A stretch of DNA of 64,000 bases from assembly GCA_009809945.1 (NCBI GenBank), contig WTPW01001134.1:143372-207371 (forward strand). Reading direction: 5' to 3'. This DNA comes from Gigaspora margarita. Lineage: Eukaryota > Glomeromycota > Glomeromycetes > Diversisporales > Gigasporaceae. Of the stretch, positions 44,275 to 55,829 are shown piece by piece; the stretch's first letter is position 1; the number at the start of each line of letters is the position of its first letter. The position numbers and the translations under genes are program-made. Under the pieces are notes generated by a model that was not told where the DNA came from, did no database searches, and worked only from the letters and a program-made list of their open reading frames with translations.

Positions 44275-44660
44275 TTATAATCCAATATCTTTTGTAAAGC
44301 TAAATATATGACCTGGTGTACCTTCTATAGGTATTTCTCTTCCTCCTTCAGGTACATGAAAAATAATGCTATAAAGAATTTTCACAAATGATTTAAATGA
44401 TGGTCTATTATTTGAAATTTCCCAAAGAATTATATCAAAGCTATATATATTGGATTTCTTTTTAAGTTTATATGATTCGCTTTTGAAATATTGAAGTAAA
44501 TTTATGCTTGTATTCCATAAACACACTAGTATTTGAACTTTTAAATGTCTCTCTTTTGATGTACCAAAATCTGCAATCAACAATTTTCCGTTATAAACTA
44601 TAATATTTTGAAATGCCAAAACAAAAGTATTTTCAATTATAGAAATAAATCATTATTATT
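44275..44660 (-). pseudogene. Protein-kinase domain fragment
   Basis: The reverse-strand frame carries the activation-loop start LLIADFGTSKE (DFG at residues 17-19 of the 114-residue frame) and the subdomain IX remnant KKSNIYSFDIILWEISNNRP. It also has the GGREIPIEGTP motif typical of the tyrosine-kinase-like proteins expanded in Glomeromycotina. The catalytic loop HRD...N is degraded to VLAFQNIIV, the APE region is not recognisable, the N-lobe with the ATP-binding lysine is missing, and the C-lobe stops early. No upstream exon with a glycine loop was found. It is a dead fragment of a larger gene, possibly of the kinase-Sel1 type, although the Sel1 remnant 5 kb away is not demonstrably from the same gene. 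Confidence 0.8.
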
Positions 44661-44718
44661 ATTAAAAAAAATTCGATATCATATCTGATATAGTACAGTA
44701 TATAAAATTTTTGTTATA

Positions 44719-45032
44719 CCATATATTCCCAAAAATAAGCTACTCTGAAAATAAGCTATCATCTGATTTTTTTCAAAATTTTCAAAAAATATATTGGCAG
44801 TTACTATATATAAAAGTCCAAATTTTACTAAGTAAATCTCAAAAGTGCTATTAAGTAAACTTGTTCAGGACATCAAAATACACTTAATATAAAAATTTTA
44901 TGTTATTTAACTACTTTTTATTGTACATTTTTCAAATTTTCAAAAAATTCAACAATTTGAAAATAAGCTACTCTACATTTTTTTGTATAATTTTTGGCCC
45001 AAAAAAGGTAGCTTATTTTTGGGAATATATGG
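44719..45032. mobile_element. AAAATAAGCTAC-type TA-flanked MITE, 314 bases
   Basis: Perfect termini CCATATATTCCCAAAAATAA (continuing GCTAC) with TA at 44717-44718 and 45033-45034. A related copy of 318 bases lies at 55909-56226. Confidence 0.88.
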
Positions 45033-45501
45033 TACATAATTGAAAACAATACTTACAAGATCTTAATGCAATATTTTTTTATGTAGAAATTTGAATTGTC
45101 TGAAATTTCACAGACTATTGCAATTTATCAGCTTATTCAAGATTAGAAAATTTGTTTTTAAAAATTTGCATAAATCTCTATTATTTGCAATTGCAAAACC
45201 ATATTATACATTAGCAAATTTATATGGTGCACGTACCCTAGAATCAGCATCTCATAACTAAAGTGGTCAATTTTGGTAGGTCTGAATATTTCTGAATAGA
45301 ACTTCGTTAAATATAAAATACAAGTATGCATTTCTGAAATATCCAATATCCAAACTATAGAAAAATTCACAAGTAGTCACTATATAGTAATGTCTAAATT
45401 TTTTATATAAATCGATTATAAGTGCTTAAATAAATATGTTTAGAAGATAAAAGCATATATTCTCTGAAATTTTTATAAAAATTGAAGAAGTTTTATTATT
45501 T

Positions 45502-46048
45502 AATTCGTGATCCATATGCCAAGCAGTGAAAATCTATAGTAATATATGGGGCAAATCAATTATTGTTTATCAAATTACTAGAATCTGGCACTGTCAGAGC
45601 AATAGCGAATTATTTTATTAAGCTAACCTTCTTCTCCACTAATTGAAAGTTGTAGAGCACATTCTTGCGATTCTAATGGTAGTAAAATGATTAAAATTGG
45701 ACCAGTAGATCACAAGATATCGTTAAAAAACGTTTTGCGACCATATAGAGTTTTTATGTAAACAATAATATTGTTTACATAGAAACTCTATATGGTCGCA
45801 AAATGTTTTTTAATTATATCTTGTGATCTACTGGTCCAATTTTAATCATTTTACCACCATTAGAATCGCAAGAATGTGCTCTACAACTTTCAATTAGTGG
45901 AGAAGCAAAGGTTAGCTTAATAAAATAATTCGCTATTGCTCTGACAGTGCCAGATTCTAGTAATTTGATAAACAATAATTGATTTACCCCAATTTTACTA
46001 TATATGGTAATATATGCAGCCACTGTTTGGTATATGGATCACGAATTA
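45502..46048. mobile_element. 550-base near-perfect palindrome, copy 1
   Basis: TTCGTGATCCATATGCCAAG at the left is matched in inverse at the right, and the match continues to the centre near 45772 (AAACAATAATATTGTTT). TTAA or TAAT is present at both borders. No coding content; the frame 45814-46023 is incidental. Confidence 0.88.
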
Positions 46049-46185
46049 ACTTTTAATTTTTACGTTCATCAAATATATTTTTAACAAATTTAAATTTTTT
46101 TTGTCAAACATAAAAATTAAAAGTCAAATAATAAAAAGTTCTCTAATTCCTATAAACTTTTCAGAATAAGTGTATTTTAATTTTT

Positions 46186-46734
46186 TAATTCGTGATCCAT
46201 ATGCCAAACAGTGAAAATCTATAGTAATATATGGGGAAAATCAATTATTGTTTATCAAATTTCTGGAATCTGGCACTGTCAGAGCAATAATAATATTTTT
46301 TACTAAGCTAACCTTACTTCTCCACTAATTGAAAGTTGTAGAGCACATTCTTGCGATTCTAATGGTAGTAAAATCATTAAAATTTGACTAGTAGATCACA
46401 AAATATCGTTAAAAAACATTTCGCGACCATGTAGAGTTTCTATGTAAACAATATTATTGTTTACATAGAAACTCTATATGGTCGCAAAATGTTTTTTAAT
46501 GATATCTTGTGATCTACTAGTCAAATTTTAATGATTTTACTACCATTAGAATCGCAAGAATGTGCTCTACAACTTTCAATTAGTGGAGAAGTAAGGTTAG
46601 CTTAGTAAAAAATATCATTATTGCTCTGACAGTGCCAGATTCCAGAAATTTGATAAACAATAATTGATTTTTCTCAATTTTACTATATATGGTAATATAT
46701 GCAGCCCCTCTTTGGTATACGGATCACAAATTAA
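46186..46734. mobile_element. 550-base near-perfect palindrome, copy 2
   Basis: Second copy of the previous element, 140 bases away, centred near 46453 (AAACAATATTATTGTTT). TTAA borders. Differences between arms are few, so the copy is young or arm-corrected. Confidence 0.88.
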
Positions 46735-46834
46735 ATAAGTTTACTTAAGCAATTATAATCATTTAACATAAAGAATTTTGACTTTACAATATAGCGACTA
46801 TTGTCAATCGTGGGGTAGTTTATTTCTGGATCAA

Positions 46835-47496
46835 AAACAAACACATATAGTATATGAATATTTCCAAGCAGAAAGTCATTGAACACAAAAGACGAACATG
46901 GTTTTTCTAAAATTTCTAAAATTAATTTATTAGGACTATCAATTAATACCAAATATCAGTTTTAATCCAAATGATTATATATAGATACCTAGAAACTAGA
47001 GAACTAGAAATGCAAATTATTGTAATGTATATACATGTTTGACAAGTTACTATTAAATATAGTGGCCAAATTTGACAAATTATTATATTAAATATAGTGG
47101 CCAAAATTTGGTACAGATATCAAATTGCTTTATATTTAAAAGTAAATAAAATTAAAACTAATATGTTTAAATTAAAAATCTTTCTGTAATATTATAGTAC
47201 TAGTTATATAGTATTAATTTACAAAAAGATTTATATATATATATATATTTTCATTAATTTAGTATTCAGATTTAGATAATTTGTTTATCTAAAAATAACT
47301 ATCTGTTGAAACAAGTTATTATCTGTTATCTATATCTGTCCATAACTCCATTATCTGGATAACTATCTAGATTATCTGTTAATTATTAGATACTAGATAA
47401 ACTTAATATAAATATTGTATAATGCAAAATTGTGTCATATAATTTAACTATTGTACTATATATATGCGAGCAACCCAGTAAGGATAGGAATCATAT
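46835..47496. other. AT-rich sequence, nothing recognised
   Basis: Short TATCT/AGATA-rich segment near 47270-47400. No gene. Confidence 0.4.
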
Positions 47497-48048
47497 AGTT
47501 ATTAGTCGATTAGTTGATGATTGGTCGACTAATCAACTAAATTTTTTTATAGTCAGTCGATCGATTAGTTGATTAGATGATTAGTCGATTAGTCAATTAG
47601 TTGATTAGTTGATTAGTTAATTAGTCGATTAGTCGATTAGTTGATTAGTTGATTAGTCGATTAGTCGATTAGTTAATTAGTCAACTAATCGATTAATCAA
47701 CTAATCGACTAATTGATTAGGGAAGTAACAAAAATCAGGTGATTTTTTAGGAGGGGAGGAGGGGTAAAAAATATTGAAATTATATATAGAAACCTGATCA
47801 AATTTATATTAAAAAGGGAGGAGGGGGAGTAGGTCTCTAATAAAAAATAATCAGGTAATTAATGACACAGCCCTTAGTTGACTAATCGATTAGTTGATTA
47901 ATTGATTAGTCAATTAGTTAATTAGTTGATTAGATTAATCATCTATTTTATATTTTTATGACTATATTTTTGGTATTCTTTTTTTTTGTATATTTATTGA
48001 CTAGCTAATTAATCAACTAATCGATTAATCGACTAATCGACTAGTCAA
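47497..48048. repeat. GATTAGTCGATTAGTT short tandem array, interrupted by a MITE
   Basis: Irregular units of GATTAGTCGATTAGTT and its complement ACTAATCGACTAATCA. The left block ends at 47719 and the right block starts at 47874. The interruption is TTA-type MITE copy E. Confidence 0.9.
47720..47873 (-). mobile_element. TTA-type MITE, copy E, within the tandem array
   Basis: Begins GGGAAGTAACAAAAATCAGG, ends ATTAATGACACAGCCC. TTA at 47717-47719 and 47874-47876. The array on both sides makes the insertion boundaries unambiguous. Confidence 0.92.
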
Positions 48049-48859
48049 TAGCATGGCGGACATTCGATTTGATTGGCTCGAAGATCCCTGAGTTACATAA
48101 CATAAATAAAAATTTTTAAAGTAACTCTTACTATGAAAAACCATACTGTCAATTGGCAACTCATGGTTTCACATAATAATTTTTTCTTAAAACATCTTAT
48201 AGTATTTTTTGNCTCTTCGCACGTCTATAGCNAAAAAAGATCAGTATAGATCATTTACACTAATGACTTTGCTTAGAGAGCAAATTTTGGTAAGTAATAT
48301 ACAACAAATAAGATAATAAGCTTTCAAATTCAAAAAAAATTTAAATGAGAACTAACTAACATGGNTTTTTTTTTTGACAAGGGAAAACTTTGGCCGCTTT
48401 GAGAGGAAGATGGGGTAAAATAGCTGTTGTGGAGTATGGCAATAGTGATGATTTTTTTTAGCCAGACGTAGCACACTAATAGAAATAGTACAANAGTTAG
48501 ATTCCNAATNTAGTACGTAGTATAATATATATATAGTTAGATTTAAATATAGTATGTACGTATTTCTTTTAAACAAGCTTAGAAATTAATAAACACTTTA
48601 AAAGAGTTTAGTATGTACTCGAAGAGCAAGCATAGATATAAAGTCACATTGGGATATTAAAAAAAGCATATCAAATCTTTTAATATTATTTAATAATTTT
48701 GAGTTATTATAATTAATTCATATAAATATACAATATTATTAATTACTATGTACTATTTTTAATTATATAGATACCAAGTGTTAATTCGCTACTCTTTCAA
48801 GGAATTGGTTCTGTTATGCCTAACACTTCTCCAAGTTTAACACCAGTTCCCAAATTCGA

Positions 48860-49570
48860 ATATAGCGCAATGTAGATTTGAACATAGTACAATAGTTAGA
48901 TTCAAACATAGTAATGATAATTAGATTCGAAATATAATAGTTATATTCAGTAGCAGATTCAGAACGTAGCAAATAGTTAGATTCAGAACATAGCATATAG
49001 TTAAATTCAGAACATAGCACAATAGTTAGATTCTGGTGTAGTATAATAGATTTAACATATAATACGATAGTTAGATTTAAGATGTAACATAATATAGACA
49101 CGATAGTTAAATTCGGTTAGTATTTTGAGGTAGTTAGATTCAAGCATAGTACGATAGTTAGATTTGGTTATAATATAGTACAATAGTTAGATTTGGGACA
49201 TAATATGATAGTTAGATTCAGGTATAGCATGATAGATTCGACAAATTTAGGATGTATAGTAGCATAATATATAGCATGTAGTTAAATTCGGGACATAGCA
49301 CAAGTCAGATTTAGATATAGCACGATAGTTGATTTGAATTTGAACCATATTATATAAGTTCGATTCAGGATGTAGCAAATAGTTAAATTCGGGACATATA
49401 TAGCACAATACAGTAGTTAGATTTAGGCATAGACACAATAGTTAGGTTTAAGATGTAACATAATTAGATTTAGGTATAGACACGATAGTTAAATTTGGTA
49501 TAGCATTTGGGATATACAGTAGTATAATAGTTAGATTTAGATATAGCACGATAGTTAGATTTGGTTATAG
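48860..49570. repeat. Degenerate minisatellite of about 25 bases
   Basis: Units such as ATAGTTAGATTCAGACATAG recur with spacing of about 22-40 bases for 700 bases. Several short frames cross it (reverse-strand ESNYLL-type repeats) but have no support as genes. Confidence 0.85.
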
Positions 49571-49769
49571 CATTTAGCAAATGCATTTTGCAAGAGCACC
49601 ATACAACTTGTGTTCAGATAAGACTAAAATTTGTAATAAATATTTTGTATATAAATTTTCATCATAAACTAGCATGAATAAAAAAATTAATAATAGATAC
49701 ACAGATTATTTCAAATATTTCGATTAATAAATAATAATAACTAAATCGACTTGAACAAAAGATTATTCA

Positions 49770-51390
49770 TCACTATTTATTTTTCAGGTCTTTTCTAATA
49801 TTTTTAATTATTTGAAAAGTTTGTTTAGATATACTTATATATGTACGTACGTACGTACTTACAAATCAAATCATCCTTTTTAACACCAACACCATTTCTA
49901 TAACAATATCCAACCAAATTTATTCCTTTAGTACACGTATGCCCGACCTCTACTGATTTATGGTATTGAATAAATGCCTTATGTTCATCCTTTTCAACAC
50001 CAATTCCATTAAAATAACAATATTCGACATTATACATTCTAGCGTCTCCCATGTCTGCTGATTTTTGATAAAAAATAAACGCCTTATGTTTATCCTCTTT
50101 AACTCCGATTCCTTCACTATAACAATATCCAACATTATACATTCCCCGGGCGTCTCCCATTTTTGCTGATTTTTGATAATAATTGAATGCCTTATATTCA
50201 TCCTTTCCAACTCCTATACCATTGTCATAACAATATCCAACATTATATGTTCCATCAGCGTTTCCCATCTCAGCTGATTCTTTATAATAAATGAAGGCCT
50301 TATGTTCATCCTTCTTAACTCCAATTCCATTTTTATAACAGTCTGCAAGCGCTAGTGTTCCACTAGCGTACCCTATTTCTGCTAATTTTTGATAATAAGT
50401 GAATGCCTTATATACATCCTTTTCAACTCCAATTCCTTTTTGATAACAATATCCAACATTAAATATTCCGCAAGCGTCCCTCATTTCAGCAGATTTTTGA
50501 TAATAAATAAATGCCGTATGTTCATCCTTTTCAACTCCGATTCCCTTATCATAACAATATCCAACATTATAAATTCCATTAACGTCTCCCATCTCCGCTG
50601 ATTTTTGATAATATATGAATGCTTTATGTTCATCCTTTTCAATACCAATTCCATTAAGATAACAATATCCAACTTCATTTATTGCAACAAAGTCAGCGGA
50701 CTTTTGATAATAAATGAATGCATTATGTTTATCCTTTTCCGTTCCAATTCCTTTTTGATAACAATGTCCAACATTAAATGTTCCACGAGCGTCTTCTATT
50801 TTGGCTGATTTTTGATAATAAATGAATGCCGTATGCTCATCTTTTTTCAACTCCGATTCCATTTTGATAACAATACCCAACATCATTTATTCCATTGGCG
50901 TTCTCCATATCAGCTGATTTTTGGTAATAAATGAATGCTTTATGTTTATCCTTTTCAACTCCAATCCCATTTTGATAACAGTATCCCATCATACGAATTC
51001 CACTAGCTTCTTTCATCTCTGCTGATTTTTGATAATAAACGAACGCCTTGCATTCATCCTTTTCAACTCCAATTCCATCTTAATAACAGTTTCCTAATGC
51101 AAGTGTTCCAATTGCGTTCACCATTTCTGCTGATTTTTGACAGTAAATGAATGCCTTATTGTCATTCTTTTTAACTCCAATTCCGTTAAAATAACAATAT
51201 CCAATATTATATGTTCCTCTGGCTTCTCCGTTAATTTTTGATACCGAATGAATGCTATATGTTCATCCTTTTCAGTACCAATTTCATTAAGATCATCCTC
51301 TTCAATTCCTTTTCTATTAGCGTTACCCATCTCTGCTGATTTTATTTTTATGCTAATTCTTTTCAACTCCAATTCATTCTATAAAACGTC
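49770..51390 (-). pseudogene. Sel1-like repeat (TPR-like) protein, broken
   Basis: The reverse strand encodes about 13 Sel1-like repeats of 36 residues. The clearest stretch, 49825-50886 (353 codons), repeats units of the type YNVGYCYDKGIGVEKDEHTAFIYYQKSAEMGD. Sel1 repeats are helical scaffolds for protein-protein contacts; in these fungi they often follow a kinase domain. Upstream repeats (50887-51390) are in other frames. A run of extra A near 50850 shifts frame, a CAA codon has become TAA near 51079 (CY-stop-DGIGVEKDEC), and another shift lies near 51228. No kinase domain or convincing start precedes it. At the 3' end GTAAGT (49862) could be a splice donor leading to a short last exon near 49770-49785. 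Confidence 0.85.
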
Positions 51391-51813
51391 GATTTGTCCT
51401 GGTTGCTTTAAAAATGGAGGATTTTAAATTAACATTTGATGCAAGGATGTATACATCGCAGATCAGATTAAAATTTGCATCAGATCCGAATTTAAATGCA
51501 GAGTTTTATTAGACCTGTAACGGAAAGTATTGGAGAAATTATAATGATTTTAATGACTCTGATTGGCTAAAATTAAACTAAATATAATTGGCAACGATCT
51601 TTTTTTTTATACAGTCAACTGTAATTTTTAAAGTACTTTTATAAGTAAAAATCGTCATGTCATATGAGAAATTTTTTTTGTAATACGTAATGTAAAAATC
51701 AACTTGAGTACGTTTATAATTAGAAAAGATAATCACTATCAACTAGAATATAACTAGAATATAACTAGAATATAAATCACTGTCTTTCAAAACATAAATT
51801 ATTTCATCAGTAC

Positions 51814-52300
51814 GTGAGAATGCTTTCTGTTTTTCGGTCCATTAATTCATCTAAAAAGCTAAAATTTAATGACATTTATGTTTTTAAACGGTCACGTCAA
51901 TATATTGTAGTGACCGAAGAATCAAAACCTACGCATCCTTTGGAATTCTTATTTGGTACCTGGAAGGGAAAAGGCAATAGTTATTTTGAAGGAATAAAGG
52001 ATTTTGTATACAATGAAGAATTGGATATATCTCCTGATGAAGCGGGAAGGAGATGGCTATACTACAAGTATGTTATTTTTTCTTTTATTTAAAATTTGAT
52101 AAAATTTTAGATTTCGTTATTTCATTTGTTTATAATGATATGATATATCATTTAATAGACAAAAAACGTGGAATCCCGCAAGAAATAATGCTAATTTTCA
52201 CAGTGAAGTTGGGTATATTAGAATGCCGGGAATGACTGATAAAGTCTAATCAGTTTTGGCTCAACCAACCCGTTAGTATTTTACCTTGGGCTTTACTATT
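51814..52300 (+). pseudogene. Nitrobindin/THAP4-type heme-binding beta-barrel protein, truncated by a stop
   Basis: Exon 1 (51814-52067) encodes HPLEFLFGTWKGKGNSYFEG then DFVYNEELDIS, the characteristic start of the heme-binding barrel of nitrobindin and the THAP4 C-terminus. GTATGT at 52068 and AG at 52157-52158 define a 91-base intron. Exon 2 continues in frame QKTWNPARNNANFHSEVGYI followed by RMPGMTDKV. The next codon is TAA (52247-52249), where the family usually has Glu (VE-LVLAQPTG), and the frame then reads SVLAQPT, so the stop looks like a GAA-to-TAA change inside a once-normal gene. Sequence after about 52275 is not recognisable, so the C-terminal heme-ligand region is missing. The family binds heme and reacts with nitric oxide or peroxynitrite; this copy is probably inactive. 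Confidence 0.82.
52068..52158 (+). other. Intron in the nitrobindin-like gene, 91 bases
   Basis: GTATGT...TTTAATAG. Its removal joins RRWLYYK to QKTWNP without frame change, matching the family's alignment. Confidence 0.85.
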
Positions 52301-52930
52301 TTTTAACTTGGGATACAGTGGAATACAGAAGTTTCAAGATCTAGATGAGAAGCAAAGATTTTAAAAGGTCGGAAGGTAGTTCGGCGACCTAAGCAATTGG
52401 TGAGTGAAGTTGCAAGATTTTATTTCCACTAGTTTTGCTTGCCTAATAAAAATACTATTTCGAACTACATTCTAAACTGTACTTTAATTTTTTTTGTTAT
52501 ATTTATTTAGGTTATAAGTATAGCCTATAAATACAGTACAACGTCTACAGTATAGTAGTAGTGGTTAGAAATGTTCGCGTATCTTGAATCTAGTTTAATA
52601 ATGTATTACGAAACTTAATTGTTTATTGTAAATTAATATACTTATTACGAAAAGAATAGTATATACATTGTGAAAGATGAATTAAAGTAGCTATTATGAA
52701 GCAAATTAATGTGTTGTAGTCTATAATACGCGTCTTCAGAAAGTATTAACTAATTTTTTGAAAGCAATAAATTCTCGTCCGGGTATGGCNGATACTTTAT
52801 CCNGGNTACGATTAACATTTTTTCNNGGAGTTTTGACAACCAATCAAAACGAACTTCTGCTATACTTATTAAATATCTAAATTTATATAATGATCTACAT
52901 TATGCATATTGTTTACTTGTTTACATTTTT
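52300..52930. other. Downstream of the nitrobindin-like remnant, no gene recognised
   Basis: AT-rich, with several ambiguous bases between 52790 and 52826. Confidence 0.4.
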
Positions 52931-52962
52931 TTAACCAATCAAATCAAATGTCCGCCATGCTA

Positions 52963-53794
52963 CCTACACCTGATACTCTATTAGCCAATCAAATTTTATA
53001 TTTTTTAAAATTTATTCATATGTTTCAATTTATGAAATTGATAATAACCATTGCTCTACTGAACCAATTTAGATGATTTAACTACCAAAATGTTCGTCTC
53101 ACTGAGACAATTCTAACAAGCCCAAAATCATTAAAATCTAATTACAGGGCCTAAGATCATTCAACTTTTGTATAATTTTAATTGTGATTTTTTAGAATCA
53201 CTAAATAAATTTCTTTAATATTGAATAACTTTTGATCCACTGACCCGTTTTGGATGATTTAACTACCAAAATGTTCTTCTCAGTGAGACGATTCTAACAA
53301 GCCCAAAATCGCTAAATTCTAATCACAGGATACCAAGATTAATAAAGATTTTATTTTTGGTTTAACAATACAAATCTTTATTGATCTTGGAATCCTGTCA
53401 TTAGAATTTAGCAGTTTTAGACTTGTTAGAATCGTCTCACTGAGGCGAACATTTTGGTAGTTAAATTATCCAAAATGGGTCAGTGGATCAAAAGTTATTC
53501 AATATTAAAGAAATTCTAAAAAATCACTATTAAAATTACACAAAAGTTGAACGATCTTGGGACCCTGTGATTAGATTTTAACGATTTTGGGCTTGCTAGA
53601 ATCATCTCAGTGAGACGAACATTTTGGTAGTTAAATCATCTAAATTGGTCCAATAGAGCAATAGTTATTAATAATTTTATAATTTTATACTTTTGGCCAG
53701 AATTATAAAATTTTAACCAGAATTATAATTTTAACCTGATATTTTCGGGAACCCACCCACCCACCAAAAAATTACGTAATTTCTAGAAGCCCCC
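52963..53794. mobile_element. TTA-type foldback element, left end missing
   Basis: Aligns with 29935-30953 (CACCTGATACTCTATTAGCC at the left, ATTACGTAATTTCTAGAAGC at the right) including its four hairpin modules and the centre near 53365. The first 60 bases or so of the left arm are absent and are replaced by the right inverted repeat of the 4.9-kb segment. Confidence 0.85.
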
Positions 53795-53881
53795 TAAAAG
53801 GTCTGAAAGGCGTGATTCAACCTCAAATGTGATGTAAAATTACATGCCGAACAACTTTGCTTAAGAGCCCAAAGTAGGTTA

Positions 53882-54033
53882 GGGCCGTGTCATTAATCAT
53901 CTGATTATTTTTTATCAGAGGCCTACCCCCCCTCCCTCTTCTTTAATATATATATAGTCAGGTTCTTATATATAATTTCAACTTTTTTTACCCCCTCCCC
54001 CCCTAAAAAATCACCCGATTTTTGTCACTCCCC
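53882..54033 (+). mobile_element. TTA-type MITE, copy F
   Basis: Begins GGGCCGTGTCATTAATCATC, ends CCGATTTTTGTCACTCCCC. TTA at 53879-53881 and 54034-54036. Confidence 0.88.
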
Positions 54034-54036
54034 TTA

Positions 54037-54997
54037 CCTAATAAGGAAAAAAGTTCAATCAAGAAAAACAATAAATTTTAACTTTAGTACATAGACAACC
54101 CACTTTTCTTACAAGGTAACCTACTTCTGTCGCCTAAGTAAAGTTGTTCAGAGCATGTTTTTACATATGCTTCTCATCTTAAAATTGGTAAATATTTGTT
54201 TTTGGCGAAGTTAAATATTCGTTTTGTGCAAAAACAGCGAAATTTTAATCTGATTTTTAAGCTCAATTTTTCCTTCTCCCCTTGTTCTATATTCCTGAAA
54301 AATTTAATTTTAAGTTAATATGTAGGGGAAGAAACATCATGAAATCAAAGCTTATAGTAATTTTATGTTTTTTTTTATAAATTTATATATAACAAAAAAC
54401 TCAGTCATAAATAGTGTGACAAATCGGTTGACTGATATGATATTTATATTGTGTAATCTAGACAAATTTTGATCAACCTAGGAAGAATTAATGATATATG
54501 CAAGTACATTTTTTTTAAATAATACAAGGGTTCAAATTATTATAATTAGAATTAGAGAGTTTAATATATCTACCCCAAAACTTTTATAGAAATTGATTAT
54601 ATTTTTAAAAACTTTTATATATAACATGTGTTTGATTTTTGTGTAATATTTTTTTGGTTGATCTACTTATATAAGAAATGATCTATGTTCACCCTACCCT
54701 TAAAAAAAAATAAATTAAATTTAAAAAAAAAATTTAAATTAAAAAAAAATGTAAAAAAAATAATAAAAAATATCTCATTTTTGTCACGTTTTTCATCCCA
54801 TTTTTTGTCTATTTTTTTCGTTTCATTTTTGTACTCAACTAAAAAAAAATAAATTAAATTTAAAAAAAAATTAAATTAATAAATTAATAAATTAAAAAAA
54901 AAACTTAAAAAAAAAAGAATAAAAAAATAAGGATACACGTAATTAACTTTGATTGGTCAATCATGGGAATCACCATGGCGACATGTTTCCATAAAGT
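54037..54997. other. AT-rich sequence with poly(A) blocks, no gene
   Basis: 54700-54920 holds repeated AAATTAAATTTAAAAA blocks. Nothing else recognised. Confidence 0.45.
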
Positions 54998-55540
54998 AAC
55001 ATCCTTTTTTAAAACATATTTTATAAACTTAGAAATTTTTTTAAAAATTATTAAAAAACTTTCATACAATAAAACTTTAAAGTTTTTATTTAAAAATTTT
55101 TACTATAGAATTTTTCTTTAACTTTTCTTAAATTTTATATGTTCCTGTCTATAAAAAAATTTTTACTTCTAATACAAGTCTTAATTTTTACAAGTAAATC
55201 ACAAAAGTTGCAATAATAAAAGTTGTAATCCTTTTTATAAACTACAATATGTATTAAAAACAGAGGGCTAGAGCTAATATTTATAGAGCTGTCAAGAATT
55301 AGTGATAATTTTTTTTGGTTAAAAATTTTTTTTAAAAATTGCTTATTTTTAGCTTATAAGCAACTTATACTTATTTTTTTGTAATATAAAATTAAATTTT
55401 ACTAAAATATAATCCTTATTTTCAAATATTATTAAATAAAATTTTATTTTAATATTTTAATTTTTAAAAAAAGTAGATCATAAGTATATTTATAGTATTT
55501 TTCCAGGCAAATTTGCCTGGAACAGCCTACAGATTAAGGG
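54998..55540. mobile_element. CCTTAGATTGTA-type element, copy 2, degenerate
   Basis: The interior aligns with 26194-26724 (TTTTATATGTTCCTGTCTAT, CTAATACAAGTCTTAATTTT, AAAAGTTGCAATAATAAAAG). The right end has the palindrome CAGGCAAATTTGCCTG. The left terminus is not recognisable. Confidence 0.65.
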
Positions 55541-55829
55541 ATAATATATTATATTAAATACTAAAAATAGAAATTCTCATGTAACCATAGTAGAAATAGC
55601 AAAATACTATGGTAGAAATAGGCATCCTCTATTTAAATAGCCAATTTTTTAAACAGATTACAAGGATGACAGGGTCTTGAAGAACTTTGATATAATTCAG
55701 ATATTTCTAAAAAAAATTTTTGCAGTAAATTTTTTTTTAAAATTTGCTCTATTTTATTTATCTATTTGTCTAAAATACTGCTAAAATTATCATACTTAGA
55801 TCTAAGTTATATTAGAGTTCTTTGGGGGT

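Larger units (their letters stand above)
45380..46830. repeat. Old inverted-repeat element split by two palindromes
   Basis: Outer pieces (45380-45501, 46049-46185, 46735-46830) match the repeat family at 21050-22070. Shared motifs include TTAAATAAATATGTTTAGAAGAT, AAAATTAAAAGTCAAATAAT and ATAGCGACTATTGTCAATCG. Removing the two 550-base palindromes restores an ordinary copy. Confidence 0.65.
48049..52962. mobile_element. 4.9-kb segment bounded by 30-base inverted repeats, carrying gene remnants
   Basis: The left TAGCATGGCGGACATTCGAT (48049-48078) and the right, read inward, TAGCATGGCGGACATTTGAT (52962-52933) agree at 28 of 30 positions. Inside are the 25-base minisatellite, the broken Sel1-repeat gene and the broken nitrobindin-like gene. 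No target duplication is visible. The right side abuts a foldback element that lacks its own left end, so the unit may have been rearranged, or the two ends may belong to different copies. Confidence 0.5.

Noticed and set aside
48860..49570. CRISPR-like array
   Set aside because: Units vary in length and sequence with no constant repeat/unique spacer pattern, and the context is eukaryotic; a degenerate minisatellite.
44275..51390. A single kinase-Sel1 gene spanning both remnants
   Set aside because: Both are on the reverse strand, but the Sel1 part (49.8-51.4 kb) lies upstream of the kinase part (44.3-44.7 kb), the opposite of the usual kinase-then-Sel1 order, and transposons separate them.
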